From: Erythrobacter sp.
GTDB lineage: Bacteria; Pseudomonadota; Alphaproteobacteria; Sphingomonadales; Sphingomonadaceae
NCBI GenBank assembly: GCA_025698865.1
Contig: JAILWQ010000002.1
Location: 270,385-334,384, forward strand
Direction: 5' to 3'
Length of the DNA stretch: 64,000 nt
The position numbers and the translations under genes are program-made. Below the pieces are notes generated by a model. That model was not told the DNA's origin. It saw only the letters and a list, made by a program, of their open reading frames with translations, and searched no databases. Below are positions 25,029 through 34,579 of the stretch, piece after piece (the first letter of the stretch is position 1; every line of letters begins with the position of its first letter).

Positions 25029-28000
25029 ATGAACATGATCTCTGCTTCCGCGGCGGCCTCCGCCGCCGCGCCGCTTCCACTCGACCATGACGCCGAGACG
25101 GCTGCTTCCACCTTCACCGCTGCCGGTTTCCTGCTGCCGCATCTCGAACGCGGTCAGCGTGTCGATGCCGCAACCCTGCGCGGCGCCATGGAAGCGGCCT
25201 TCGGCGCTTCCGATGCCACCGGCGCCTGGAACTGGAAGACCGCCTATGATGCCTGCGAGGCGGCGACCGTCCTCTTCCTGCGCAAATACGGCGCTGCGCT
25301 TTTCCGCAGAGCCGGGTCATCGGCGGCTATCCTGCCGCAGCTCGGCAAGATCGCCGGGCTCCTGCCGACGCATACACGCCGGTCGGAGGAAGCCCAGACC
25401 TTCCAGCAGTTCTCCACCCCGATCCCGCTTGGCTTTGCGGCGGTGACGGCGGCGGCGATCACTCCTGCCGACCGGGTGCTGGAGCCCTCGGCCGGCACCG
25501 GGCTCCTCGCCATTCTGGCCGAGATCGCCGGCGGCACGCTGCTCCTCAACGAACTCGCCGAGATGCGCGCCGGCCTGCTTTCCTCTCTCTTTCCGGCCCT
25601 CTCCGTGACCCGCTTCGACGCCGCCCAGATCGACGATCACCTCGATCCCGGCCTGGTCCCGACCGTCGTGCTGATGAACCCGCCGTTCTCGGTCATGGTG
25701 AATGTCGAGGGCCGCATGGCCGATGCCGCCTTCCGCCATGTCGCCTCGGCGCTGGCGCGCCTTGCGCCCGGCGGGCGGCTTGTGACCATCACCGGGGCGA
25801 GCTTCGCCGCCGACAATCCGGCATGGACCGCCTCCTGGACCCGGCTGCAGGAGCGCGGCCGCGTCACCTTTTCCGCCGCAGTCGATGGGTCGGTCTATGC
25901 CAAGCATGGCACCACGATCCCAACCCGGCTGACCGTCATCGACAAGCTGCCCGCCGACGACCCTGCGGTGTTTCCGACAGCAATCGGAGTCGCGCCGGAC
26001 GTGGCGACGCTGATGGGCTGGCTGGCGGATCAGTTGCCCGCGCGGCTGCCGGTCGATCCCGGCGTTGCCGTGCCGATCGCGCGGCCTGCCGTCCCCCGCA
26101 CCGTGCGCGGCTATGTCAACCGAACGGCGAGGGCTGCGCCCGCCGCGCCGCTGGCCGAGCCGGAGGGGGTGCCGCTCGCCTATGAGACCGTCGATTGGGC
26201 ACCGGCCGAAGACGGCCGCCTCTCCGATGCGATCTATGAGGAATACGGTCTCCAGACCATCCGCATCGCCGGCGCGCAGGCGCATCCGACCCAGCTCGTG
26301 CAATCGGCGTCGATGGCGAGCATCGCGCCGCCGAAGCCGAGCTACCGGCCGATGCTGCCAGCCGACATTCTCGGCAAGCTGTCCGAGGCGCAACTGGAAA
26401 CCGTGATCTATGCCGGCGAGGCCCATACGGGCTTCCTCGCCGGGGCCTGGACGGTCGATGACACGCTCGACAGCCTGTCCGCCGCGCCGGAGGAGGCCGA
26501 GGGTGCCATCCGTTTCCGCCAAGGGTTCATGGTCGGCGACGGCACTGGTGTCGGCAAGGGCCGGGAATCCGCTGCCATCATCCTCGACAACTGGATGCAA
26601 GGGCGGCGTAAGGCGGTCTGGATATCGAAGTCGGACAAGCTGCTGGAGGACGCACAAAGGGACTGGAGCGCCCTCGGCATGGAGCGGCTGCTGGTCACGC
26701 CGCTGTCGCGCTTCCTACAAGGCAAGCCGATCACTCTGGGCGAAGGCGTCCTATTTTTAACCTATGCCACGCTGCGCTCCGACGACCGCGGCGAAAGGGT
26801 TTCGCGCGTCAAACAGATCGTCGAATGGTTGGGCTCCGACTTCGATGGGGTCATCATCTTCGACGAGGCGCATGCCATGGCCAACGCCGCCGGCGGCAAG
26901 GGAGAACGCGGTGATGTCGCCGCCAGCCAGCAGGGTCGCGCCGGGCTGCGCCTCCAGCATGCCCTGCCGCAGGCCCGCGTCGTCTATGTCTCGGCCACCG
27001 GCGCCACCACCGTCCACAACCTCGCCTATGCGCAGCGCCTGGGCCTCTGGGGCGGCGAGGATTTCCCGTTCTCGACCAGGGCGGAATTCGTCGAGGCGAT
27101 CGAGGCCGGTGGCGTCGCGGCAATGGAGGTGCTGGCCCGCGACCTGCGCGCCCTCGGCCTCTACACCGCCCGTTCGCTGTCATTCAAAGGCGTGGAATAC
27201 GAGCTGCTCGACCATGAGCTGACCCCGGAGCAGATCCGCATCTACGACAGCTACGCCGATGCCTTCGCCATCATCCACAACAACCTGGATGCCGCGATGC
27301 AGGCCGCCAACATCACCGGCGGCGACGGCGGCTCCGGCACGCTGAACCGGCAGGCCAAATCCGCCGCCCGCTCGGCCTTCGAGAGCGCCAAGCAGCGCTT
27401 TTTCGGGCACCTGCTCACGTCGATGAAAACCCCGACGCTGATCCGCTCGATCACCAGCGATCTGGAGGCGGGCCATTCCTCCGTCATCCAGATCGTTTCG
27501 ACCGGCGAGGCGCTGATGGAACGGAGGCTCGCCGAGATCCCCACCGAGGAATGGGGCGACCTGAAAATGGACCTGTCGCCGCGCGAATATGTCCTCGACT
27601 ACCTCGCCCATTCCTTCCCGGTCCAGCTCTACGAGCCGTTCACGGATTCGGAGGGCAACCTGTCGTCTCGCCCGGTCTATCGCGACGGCCAGCCAGTCGA
27701 AAGCCGGGAGGCCGTGGCGCGGCGCGACGAGATGATCGCAAGCCTCGCCAGCCTGCCGCCGGTCCCCGGCGCGCTCGACCAGATCATCCAGCATTTCGGC
27801 ACTGACACCGTGGCCGAGGTCACTGGCCGCTCGCGCCGGATCGTTCGCAAGCGCAGCGTGACCATCGACCGGCTGGTCGTGGAGAATCGCGCCGGTTCGG
27901 CCAATCTCGCCGAGACCCAGGCGTTCATGGATGATGGCAAGCGTGTGCTGGTGTTCAGCGACGCCGGCGGCACCGGGCGCAGCTACCACGCCGAACTCTC

Positions 28001-29378
28001 GGCGAAGAACACCCGGCTGCGCGTCCACTATCTCCTCGAAGCGGGCTGGAAGGCCGATGCCGCCATCCAAGGGCTTGGCCGCACGCACCGCACCAATCAG
28101 GCGCAACCGCCGCTGTTCCGGCCGATCTCGACCAATGTGAAAGCCGAGAAGCGATTTCTCTCGACCATCGCCCGCCGCCTCGACACCTTGGGTGCGATCA
28201 CGCGCGGCCAGCGCCAGACCGGCGGTCAGGGCCTGTTCCGCCCGGAAGACAATCTGGAGAGCCACTACGCCCGCGACGCGCTGCGCCAGCTCTATCTCCT
28301 GCTGGTGCGGGGCAAGGTCGAGGGATGCAGCTTGGAGCGGTTCGAGGCCGCAACGGGGCTGAAGCTGATGGACTCGAACGGCATCAAGGATGATTTGCCG
28401 GCGATCACCACGTTTCTCAACCGTTTGCTCGCCCTGACCATTGAGCTTCAGGGCGTGCTGTTCACCGCCTTCGAGCAGCTTCTGACCGCGCGGATTGAGG
28501 GCGCCATCGCCTCGGGCACCTATGATGCCGGACTGGAGACGCTGCGCGCCGAAAGCTTCGTGGTGGCGGACCGGCAGGTGATCTACACCCATCCGCGCAC
28601 CGGGGCCGAGACCAGCCTGCTGACTATCACCGAACGCAAGCGCAACCGGCCGGTGACGCTCGACGCCGCCTTGGCCGAACTCGATGATCCGCGTGCGAAG
28701 CTGCTGATCAACGAGCGCTCGGGTCGCGCGGCGGTGCAGATCCCCAGCACGAGCGTCATGCTGGATGATGGCGAGATCGAGCGCCGCGTCCGCCTGATCC
28801 GGCCGATGGAGGCCCATAACGTCCCGGTCAGAATGATGGGCGAAACCCATTGGGTCGAGGCCGACCGGGACGTCTTCGCATCGGCTTGGGAGGCCGAGGT
28901 TGCAGAAGTGCCGGAGTTTGCCGACAGCACCCTGCATATGGTCACGGGCTTGTTGCTGCCGATCTGGAAGCGGTTGCCCAATGACTCCACCCGCGTCTAT
29001 CGGCTCCAGTCTGACGCCGGCGAGCGCATCATCGGCCGGAAGGTCTCTCCAGCCTGGGCCGCGAACGCGACCAAGACCGGAACCGCATCGGTCACGCCGG
29101 ATGATGCCTTTGCGGCGCTGATGGAAGGTCGGACGATCCTCGATCTCGCCGAGGGCCTTCAGCTTCGGCGGGTCCGCGTCATGGGCGCGAACCGGATCGA
29201 ACTCTCCGGCTTTACCGACATGATGCGTCAGCGCCTCTCGGCCTATGGCCTCTTCCACGAAATCATCTCATGGAAGCTGCGCATGTTCGTTCCGGTCGAT
29301 GGGACTGGCCCTGCCGTTCTCGGCAAGGTTCTCGACCGCTGGCCGGTCGAGCGCATCGGCGAGCGGGAGGCAGCATGA
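25029..29378 (+). CDS. Methylase/helicase, strawberry-notch-like
   Basis: 1449 aa from ATG 25029. The N-terminal ~330 residues form an adenine-type methyltransferase (motif I LEPSAGTGLLAIL, catalytic NPPFS). The middle is a superfamily-2 helicase of the strawberry-notch type: P-loop GDGTGVGKGRES (near residue 508), FDEAHAMANA Walker B, VSATGAT motif, and the helicase C-domain with GLGRTHRTNQ. Such fusions are typical of ICEs and large plasmids and probably protect or remodel incoming DNA. Its 3' end is coupled to the Toprim gene (ATGA). The 158-bp leader before it has a hairpin GAGCCG/CGGCTC (24962-24997) not clearly related to class 1. Confidence 0.87.
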   Translation: MNMISASAAASAAAPLPLDHDAETAASTFTAAGFLLPHLERGQRVDAATLRGAMEAAFGASDATGAWNWKTAYDACEAATVLFLRKYGAALFRRAGSSAAILPQLGKIAGLLPTHTRRSEEAQTFQQFSTPIPLGFAAVTAAAITPADRVLEPSAGTGLLAILAEIAGGTLLLNELAEMRAGLLSSLFPALSVTRFDAAQIDDHLDPGLVPTVVLMNPPFSVMVNVEGRMADAAFRHVASALARLAPGGRLVTITGASFAADNPAWTASWTRLQERGRVTFSAAVDGSVYAKHGTTIPTRLTVIDKLPADDPAVFPTAIGVAPDVATLMGWLADQLPARLPVDPGVAVPIARPAVPRTVRGYVNRTARAAPAAPLAEPEGVPLAYETVDWAPAEDGRLSDAIYEEYGLQTIRIAGAQAHPTQLVQSASMASIAPPKPSYRPMLPADILGKLSEAQLETVIYAGEAHTGFLAGAWTVDDTLDSLSAAPEEAEGAIRFRQGFMVGDGTGVGKGRESAAIILDNWMQGRRKAVWISKSDKLLEDAQRDWSALGMERLLVTPLSRFLQGKPITLGEGVLFLTYATLRSDDRGERVSRVKQIVEWLGSDFDGVIIFDEAHAMANAAGGKGERGDVAASQQGRAGLRLQHALPQARVVYVSATGATTVHNLAYAQRLGLWGGEDFPFSTRAEFVEAIEAGGVAAMEVLARDLRALGLYTARSLSFKGVEYELLDHELTPEQIRIYDSYADAFAIIHNNLDAAMQAANITGGDGGSGTLNRQAKSAARSAFESAKQRFFGHLLTSMKTPTLIRSITSDLEAGHSSVIQIVSTGEALMERRLAEIPTEEWGDLKMDLSPREYVLDYLAHSFPVQLYEPFTDSEGNLSSRPVYRDGQPVESREAVARRDEMIASLASLPPVPGALDQIIQHFGTDTVAEVTGRSRRIVRKRSVTIDRLVVENRAGSANLAETQAFMDDGKRVLVFSDAGGTGRSYHAELSAKNTRLRVHYLLEAGWKADAAIQGLGRTHRTNQAQPPLFRPISTNVKAEKRFLSTIARRLDTLGAITRGQRQTGGQGLFRPEDNLESHYARDALRQLYLLLVRGKVEGCSLERFEAATGLKLMDSNGIKDDLPAITTFLNRLLALTIELQGVLFTAFEQLLTARIEGAIASGTYDAGLETLRAESFVVADRQVIYTHPRTGAETSLLTITERKRNRPVTLDAALAELDDPRAKLLINERSGRAAVQIPSTSVMLDDGEIERRVRLIRPMEAHNVPVRMMGETHWVEADRDVFASAWEAEVAEVPEFADSTLHMVTGLLLPIWKRLPNDSTRVYRLQSDAGERIIGRKVSPAWAANATKTGTASVTPDDAFAALMEGRTILDLAEGLQLRRVRVMGANRIELSGFTDMMRQRLSAYGLFHEIISWKLRMFVPVDGTGPAVLGKVLDRWPVERIGEREAA

Positions 29379-30421
29379 TGCCCCGTCACGATGTCTCGGA
29401 ACTGGCGATCCGTCTCGGTCGGGAGGCCGAGGCGGTCTGCCGCCATTATCTGTCGTCCGGCCAGCGCGCCGGACGATACTGGCTGGTCGGCGATGTGCAA
29501 AACACGCCTGGGCGATCCATGTTTGTCCGCCTCACCGGGCCTGAATCCGGCAAGGGCGCGGCGGGGAAGTGGACCGACATGGCCACTGGGGAGCATGGCG
29601 ATCTGCTCGACATCATCCGGCAATCGCTTGGCCTCGTCGACTTCAAGGACGTGGCCGAGGAAGCGCGCCGTTTCCTCGCTCTCCCGCATCCCGAACCGGA
29701 GAAGACGAAGACGCCGACCGGCAGCACGTCCAGCGTGGCGTCCGGTTCGCCTGAAGCGTCTCGCCGCCTCTTCGCCATGGCGCAGCCGATCGGCGGCACG
29801 CTTGCGGAGATCTACCTGCGCGGGCGGGCGATCACCCGCCTCTCGGGCACCGCCGCGCTGCGCTACCATCCCCGGTGCTATTACAGGCCCGATGAGCATT
29901 CGCCCACCGAGATCAGGCCGGCACTCGTCGCCGCCGTCACCGATCTCTCCGGCCACCAGACCGGCGCGCATCGCACCTGGCTCGCCCCGGACGGTTCCGG
30001 CAAGGCACCTGTCGAAACACCGCGGCGGGCGATGGGCGACCTTCTCGGCCACGCAGTCCGCTTCGACACTGCCGCTGAGGTTCTCGTAGCCGGCGAGGGC
30101 ATCGAGACCGTGCTGTCGCCCCGTCAGGTTCTGCCCCACATGCCGATGCTGGCGGCGCTTTCAGCCGCTCACCTCGCTGCCATCCTGTTCCCGCCGTCCC
30201 TGCGCCGGCTCTATGTCCTGCGCGATCGCGACCCGGCCGGGGACGGCGCAAGAGACAGCCTCGCCTCCAGAGCAGCGAGCTTCGGGATCGAGGCGGTCAC
30301 GCTCACGCCGGTCGAGGGCGACTTCAACGATGATCTGCGACGCCGTGGCGCCGATGCCCTCAGGGCGGCCCTGAAGGATCAGCTTCATCCCGAGGACATC
30401 CGCCGTTTCATGGAGCGGTGA
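29375..30421 (+). CDS. Toprim domain protein (primase-like)
   Basis: 348 aa from ATG 29375, overlapping the helicase stop. N-terminal region resembles the DUF7146 domain of plasmid primases (AITRLSGTAALRYHPRCYY). C-terminal Toprim domain: catalytic Glu in VLVAGEGIETVLS and DxD in YVLRDRDPAGDGA. Probably contributes to priming or replication of the transferred strand together with the methylase/helicase. A zinc-binding primase module is not evident at the N-terminus, so true primase activity is open. Confidence 0.82.
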   Translation: MMPRHDVSELAIRLGREAEAVCRHYLSSGQRAGRYWLVGDVQNTPGRSMFVRLTGPESGKGAAGKWTDMATGEHGDLLDIIRQSLGLVDFKDVAEEARRFLALPHPEPEKTKTPTGSTSSVASGSPEASRRLFAMAQPIGGTLAEIYLRGRAITRLSGTAALRYHPRCYYRPDEHSPTEIRPALVAAVTDLSGHQTGAHRTWLAPDGSGKAPVETPRRAMGDLLGHAVRFDTAAEVLVAGEGIETVLSPRQVLPHMPMLAALSAAHLAAILFPPSLRRLYVLRDRDPAGDGARDSLASRAASFGIEAVTLTPVEGDFNDDLRRRGADALRAALKDQLHPEDIRRFMER

Positions 30422-30576
30422 GGATGTAATCGTTCTCGGAGGCGCGGCCCAACTCGTCGCCTGCCGGTTTCGTTCGCTGGCCATCGGCAGGCGCATCCTT
30501 CGTCGGAGAGGCCCGCACCCACGGCCTTCTGAGAGGGCGATCGGCGCACAAACGGGCCGGGCAGGCAATGGCCGCT

Positions 30577-30643
30577 TTCGGACTATTTTCCGCCGGCGGG
30601 GACGAGCCCCGCCTTTGCATCGCGAAAGTCAAAATAGTCCGAA
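30577..30643. promoter_or_regulatory. Long inverted repeat with GACTATTTT arms
   Basis: TTCGGACTATTTT (30577-30589) and its exact complement (30631-30643) flank a GGCGGGG/CCCCGCC hairpin. The gap between the Toprim and DUF2493 genes (30422-30758) holds nothing else I recognise. Likely a protein-binding or replication-related site. Confidence 0.6.
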
Positions 30644-30758
30644 CCCGGCCATCGAGGCCCTCGCGGAGTGGGCGAGGGCTGCCAACCCGTCCCGCCCGTG
30701 CGCGTCGACGCCTGCGAAGGCCGCGATGGGCGCGGTCTCCAGACAAAGGACGCTCCCG

Positions 30759-31694
30759 ATGACGAACGAAACCTATTCCGCAGGCGACGAGCCGGTCCAC
30801 ACCTCCTCCCAGACCGATCACGCCCTCACCGAACTCCAGCTCTACGGCTGGCGTCCTTTCCAGGACGAACCCGATCCCAGGCCGCTGCCCGAAGGCAATA
30901 CCGTCGCCAGTGCCGTCACCGACATCTTCGACGCCCTCGTCGCGACGCTCGGCGACACCCGCTTAGAGCCCGATCTCGAAGAGCTGCTCTGGGGGACGGT
31001 CAATCTCTTTCACCGCGCCGCCAGCCGGGTGGAACGCGATCTCGACGACAACGAGCAGGCGCAGCGCCGGATGCAGCGGGAACAGGACGGCAGCGAGGTG
31101 AAGTCGGTCGAACTCGAACGCCTCACGGCAGAGGGACAGACCCTCATCGAACGGCGCAACAGCATGGAACTCTTCCGCGATCTCGCCGCCGAGGCTTTCG
31201 AACACCACACCGGCAGCGCCTGGCGGCCGCGCAGCGGCTCGATGGTCAACCATCGCAACCTGACCGCCGCGATGATCGACAGCCGCGACTTCCTTGCCGC
31301 GAAACGCCGCGCCGAGACCGAGGTGATGCTGCCTGCCGGTCCCAAGGTGGCCGTGACCGGCGGCGCCGGTTTCAACGATCACCGGCTGATCTGGGGGCGG
31401 CTCGATCAGGTCCATGCCAAGCACCCGGAGATGGTCTTGCTGCACGGCGGCACCCCGAAAGGCGCGGAACTGATCGCCTCCCGCTGGGCAGACCACCGCA
31501 AGGTGCCGCAGGTCGCCTTCCGGCCCGACTGGACGAAGCACGGCAAGGCCGCACCCTTCAAGCGCAACGACGCGATGCTGGATGTGCTGCCGGTCGGCAT
31601 CCTCGTCTTCCCCGGCACCGGGATTCAGGAGAATCTCGCCGACAAGGCCCGCAAGCTCGGCATCCCGGTCATGAAGTTCGACGGCGGCGCGTAA
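30759..31694 (+). CDS. DUF2493 (SLOG-like) domain protein
   Basis: 311 aa from ATG 30759. The N-terminal ~190 residues are helical and acidic. The C-terminal ~120 residues are a DUF2493/YspA-like SLOG fold: KVAVTGGAGFNDHRLIWGRL, VLLHGGTPKGAELIASRWA, then PVGILVFPGTGIQENLADKAR. SLOG folds bind nucleotides or nucleotide-derived ligands and occur in bacterial immunity and mobile elements. Ligand and role here are unknown. Confidence 0.8.
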   Translation: MTNETYSAGDEPVHTSSQTDHALTELQLYGWRPFQDEPDPRPLPEGNTVASAVTDIFDALVATLGDTRLEPDLEELLWGTVNLFHRAASRVERDLDDNEQAQRRMQREQDGSEVKSVELERLTAEGQTLIERRNSMELFRDLAAEAFEHHTGSAWRPRSGSMVNHRNLTAAMIDSRDFLAAKRRAETEVMLPAGPKVAVTGGAGFNDHRLIWGRLDQVHAKHPEMVLLHGGTPKGAELIASRWADHRKVPQVAFRPDWTKHGKAAPFKRNDAMLDVLPVGILVFPGTGIQENLADKARKLGIPVMKFDGGA

Positions 31695-31728
31695 GCGCCG
31701 CCGTTCGGCGGCTTTCAGCCGCCAAACC

Positions 31729-31757
31729 TTGACAGGAAGCGAGGTCGAGCCTCTATT
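31729..31757 (+). promoter_or_regulatory. Candidate sigma-70 promoter
   Basis: TTGACA (31729-31734), 17-base spacer, TCTATT (31752-31757), upstream of the membrane protein gene at 31855. Confidence 0.4.
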
Positions 31758-31854
31758 GGAGCATCCTTGTAGAACCGGCGAAGCAGAATAGTCGCAGGCG
31801 GAGCGCATCTCCCGGCAGCCTGTCGTGATCCTCAACCGTTCGCTGGAGGTTTCC

Positions 31855-32271
31855 ATGACGTTGATCCTGCTCGCCATCTCTTTGACCATCACGGCCTGCG
31901 TGATCGCCTACAATCTCGCGATCTACGCTTTGCCCGTCATGTCGGCCATTACTGCCGCGCAATACGCGTGGGGCGCGGGAGCCGGCGTCCTGATGTCCGG
32001 TTTCGCTGCGCTCGGTGCGGCCCTGCTGTCCATCGTCTTGGTGATCGCGGTCCTGGGCTTTGCCAAGAACCCTGTTCTTCGCCTCATCGCGCTTGCCCTC
32101 TTCGCGGTGCCCGCCGTCATAGCTGGCTACGCGCTCGTCTATGGCGTCACGAAGAACGCCATAGACTCGACCCTCGCGCTCAACCTTCTGGGCGGCGTGG
32201 GCGGCCTGGTCATCGGCGTCTCGGCCATCATCAATCTGAACGCGCTCGGCGAGTCGGTGTTCTCGCGCTGA
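31855..32271 (+). CDS. Small integral membrane protein, unknown function
   Basis: 138 aa from ATG 31855 (CTGGAGG five bases upstream). Four strongly hydrophobic segments (about residues 2-26, 36-62, 67-92, 108-128) predict an inner-membrane protein with short loops. No family recognised. Possibly involved in entry exclusion or stress at the membrane, but nothing in sequence proves this. Confidence 0.65.
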   Translation: MTLILLAISLTITACVIAYNLAIYALPVMSAITAAQYAWGAGAGVLMSGFAALGAALLSIVLVIAVLGFAKNPVLRLIALALFAVPAVIAGYALVYGVTKNAIDSTLALNLLGGVGGLVIGVSAIINLNALGESVFSR

Positions 32272-32340
32272 GCCGGCGCGCGCGATCCCGCAGTCTCATG
32301 GAAACCCGACGGCTGGACCACCGGGCTCCGGGCTTCCTGC

Positions 32341-32733
32341 TCAGAATAGGAAATCATGTCATCGCGGTCACGCTGCCGTCTTTCTCGACCTGCTTTGCCC
32401 GGCTCTGGAAGCCGGTCATCGGCGTGAATCCCGCTGACGCCGTGCAGTCGATGGCCAGCCGCATCCTTCCACTTCATTTCGTGAACACAGCCGCAATCAC
32501 CTTCAAACCCTTGCCGCAATACTGCCGGACCTGACCTCGTGCCATTGATGCAGGTGATGCGATGCCGGTTCCGCGCTCCAGACCCGATAGCCCTTCTCGT
32601 CACGGGCCACACAGCCTTCCAGCGGGGCGTGAACATGACGGGGAAGTGGGTTAGATCGGGATGCCCGGTGGCATGGATACGGGTTCCAAGGGCCAGCACG
32701 CTGCTGCTACCGGCAGGGATGCCAGTTCTGCTG
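32341..32733 (-). pseudogene. Decayed inverted copy of ssb
   Basis: Reading the minus strand, the sequence aligns with the intact ssb gene at 32977-33378 through leader, coding region and downstream hairpin. Recognisable pieces are HRITCINGT (intact: HRITCFNG), CVHEMKWKDA (intact: IHYTKWKDAEG) and LPEPGKAGRERR (intact: LSRAKQTE region in another frame). The start codon position (32731-32733) reads CAG, and frameshifts and stops interrupt it. With the intact gene it forms a large imperfect inverted repeat, about 32297-32779 against 32937-33420. Confidence 0.75.
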
Positions 32734-32930
32734 CGCGTCCCCGATTGGCTCTCGAAGGCACCAATCCCTCCGACTGACTGATCCCCTAAGTCCGTTCGGT
32801 TTCCACCAGCAACCCCGGCGGCTCCGGACCGTGTTGCCGCGCGAGCGCGGCTGCCCGCCCCACTCCGGGCCTTAGGGGCGAGCTGCCGCAAGGGCGGCAG
32901 TTGCGGGAGTCTCCCGACGGCCTTGGCCGG

Positions 32931-32971
32931 GTCTCGTCGGAGGGATGGTCCCTCCGAGGAGCAACGGAGAC
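32931..32971 (+). promoter_or_regulatory. Class-2 hairpin leader (ATGGT loop), copy 2 (before ssb)
   Basis: Outer arms GTCTC (32931-32935)/GAGAC (32967-32971); inner arms CGGAGGG (32938-32944)/CCCTCCG (32950-32956) around loop ATGGT. The outer 3' arm contains the GGAG that would serve ssb. Same loop and layout as 22341-22380 with different stem bases. Confidence 0.65.
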
Positions 32972-32976
32972 TTACA

Positions 32977-33378
32977 ATGCAGAACATCGTCATCCTCGCC
33001 GGCAACATCGGTCAGGCCCCCGAAACCCGCACCACCCAGGGCGGCACCTCGATCACCCACTTCAGCCTCGCCACGTCGCGCCCCAAATACTCGGAAGGCC
33101 GCGTGGTCCGTGACGAGAAGGGCTATCGGGTTCAGGACACGGAATGGCACCGCATCACCTGCTTCAACGGCCTCGGCAAGACGGTCCAGCAGTATTGCGA
33201 CACGGGCATGAAGGTTCTGGTTCGCGGCCGCATCCACTACACGAAGTGGAAGGATGCGGAGGGCAACGACCGCTACGGCTGCGAGATCATCGCCGAGACC
33301 GTCGATTTCCTGAGCCGGGCGAAGCAGACCGAGAACGACGACGGCAAGTTCATCGACGACGATGACATCCCGTTCTGA
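32977..33378 (+). CDS. ssb: Single-stranded DNA-binding protein
   Basis: 133 aa OB-fold protein. Typical start QNIVILAGNIGQAPETR, core THFSLATS and EWHRITCFNGLGKTVQQY, and acidic tail ending DDDDIPF that recruits replication proteins. Coats single-stranded DNA during transfer and replication. Slightly shorter than chromosomal SSB because the linker is short. Preceded by a class-2 hairpin leader, followed by a strong terminator. Confidence 0.93.
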   Translation: MQNIVILAGNIGQAPETRTTQGGTSITHFSLATSRPKYSEGRVVRDEKGYRVQDTEWHRITCFNGLGKTVQQYCDTGMKVLVRGRIHYTKWKDAEGNDRYGCEIIAETVDFLSRAKQTENDDGKFIDDDDIPF

Positions 33379-33391
33379 GCGGGAAGCCAGA

Positions 33392-33420
33392 GGCCCGGCG
33401 GCGCAAGCCGCCGGGCCTTC
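33392..33420 (+). terminator. Intrinsic terminator after ssb
   Basis: Perfect 11-bp stem GGCCCGGCGGC/GCCGCCGGGCC with GCAA loop followed by TTCC; weak T-run but very stable stem. Confidence 0.6.
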
Positions 33421-33577
33421 CATGTTTACGGTGGGTCGCGCCCGCCGGCTCAGCGCAAGATTCCCCACCGGAACGCCATGCGCCTTCGCGCCCGGCGCTC
33501 CGATTTCCTTGCCGGAGAATCGGATCATTTCCAAAAACAGGAAACCACTTTTTGGTCCGATGCTCCCCGAATGAGTA

Positions 33578-33931
33578 GGGGGCAAGCCGCCCCTCTCAAA
33601 CTCGCCCCATGAAGGTGCAGGGCTACGCCCCGCCCCCTCCAACTCCCTACCCATGGAGGGGAGACCCCTCCAAACCTCCCCTTTGGCGTTGCGCTGAATA
33701 ATGTCGCGACCCCTGGTCGGGGCCGCGGGCTCCTCTCTCTCTGACTTCGGATCATGCACCAGCCACTCCGGCGTCAAGGACTTCGCGGTCCCCCAATTTT
33801 CAGCCGACGCCCAAGAACATCGTCAGAAAATCGGCTCCACCACTCGCCGCCGCTGGCGGTCGGCTTACGCGATCCCTGACCCCTCGCGGCAACAGTGCAG
33901 GCTCCTCCCGTCAGAACGAAAGGAGAAACAA
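33578..33931 (+). repeat. 354-bp duplicated leader, copy 1
   Basis: Nearly the same sequence recurs at 34580-34933, and each copy ends exactly at the start codon of a different small gene. Blocks are fully identical, for example 33741-33784 with 34742-34785. It includes several GC hairpins and an AGCCGA/TCGGCT pair; no coding frame is conserved. 33421-33577 holds no gene I can support. Confidence 0.85.
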
Positions 33932-34486
33932 ATGTCTGATCTCGATTTCCTCAATCTCTCAAGAAAGCTTGGCCGCATCAGAACCAGGGTGCGCAAGAAC
34001 TACTTCAGGTGCGACACTCGCTTTTCGCAGTCCCTCCATGAAAAGCTGCTTCTTGCCCTCAACGGCCATCTCAAGACTTGCCGCGAGGGCGCAAAGGTCC
34101 AGCGGCGGCTACGGAACGAAAGCGATCCGACGGTGCGCGAGTCCCTTGAACAGACCCTCGGCGACTGCATGGGCGATCTCGAATCCGGCGGCCGGGGGTT
34201 CTATCCTTGGCATCTGCTGGATGCCGTCGATGGTGACCCGGACTTCGGCGGATACCACCACCCCGTTGCGGCCATGTGGTGCAATGGCCCGATCCCGGAA
34301 TGGATGACCGTCGAGGACAAGCATCTGTCCGGCCTTGGTCCCATCCTCCGGCAGATCGCTGCCCAGACAGGTATCCGCTTCACCACCTATCTCTGCGATG
34401 CCAGCATTGGCCCCGATGGCGCGGGGCAACTCGACCCCGAGATCTACGAGCGCCCGGTCAGCAACTTCCGATACCGATACCGATAG
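33932..34486 (+). CDS. Hypothetical protein
   Basis: 184 aa from ATG 33932, AGGAG six bases upstream; the long upstream open frame runs through the duplicated leader and is not coding. Not recognised. Basic N-terminal half (RKLGRIRTRVRKNYFRCDTR) and a Gly/His-rich middle (GGRGFYPWHLLDAV, GGYHHPVAAMW); no signal or membrane segment. Its duplicated leader links its control to the gene at 34934. Confidence 0.65.
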   Translation: MSDLDFLNLSRKLGRIRTRVRKNYFRCDTRFSQSLHEKLLLALNGHLKTCREGAKVQRRLRNESDPTVRESLEQTLGDCMGDLESGGRGFYPWHLLDAVDGDPDFGGYHHPVAAMWCNGPIPEWMTVEDKHLSGLGPILRQIAAQTGIRFTTYLCDASIGPDGAGQLDPEIYERPVSNFRYRYR

Positions 34487-34488
34487 CG

Positions 34489-34523
34489 AGGTGGCGGGCG
34501 GCGGAAGCCGCTCGCCACCTTTT
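34489..34523 (+). terminator. Intrinsic terminator
   Basis: Arms AGGTGGCG and CGCCACCT with an inner GC stem, followed by TTT and CCCC, directly after the stop at 34486. Confidence 0.65.
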
Positions 34524-34579
34524 CCCCTGTCGTAATAGCCATACCGACCGGATCGACCGCTCGGCAGGGCTTATGAAAG

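Noticed and set aside
27180..29258. 692-codon minus-strand frame inside the methylase/helicase gene
   Set aside because: Antisense shadow of a well-supported gene with all helicase motifs on the plus strand.
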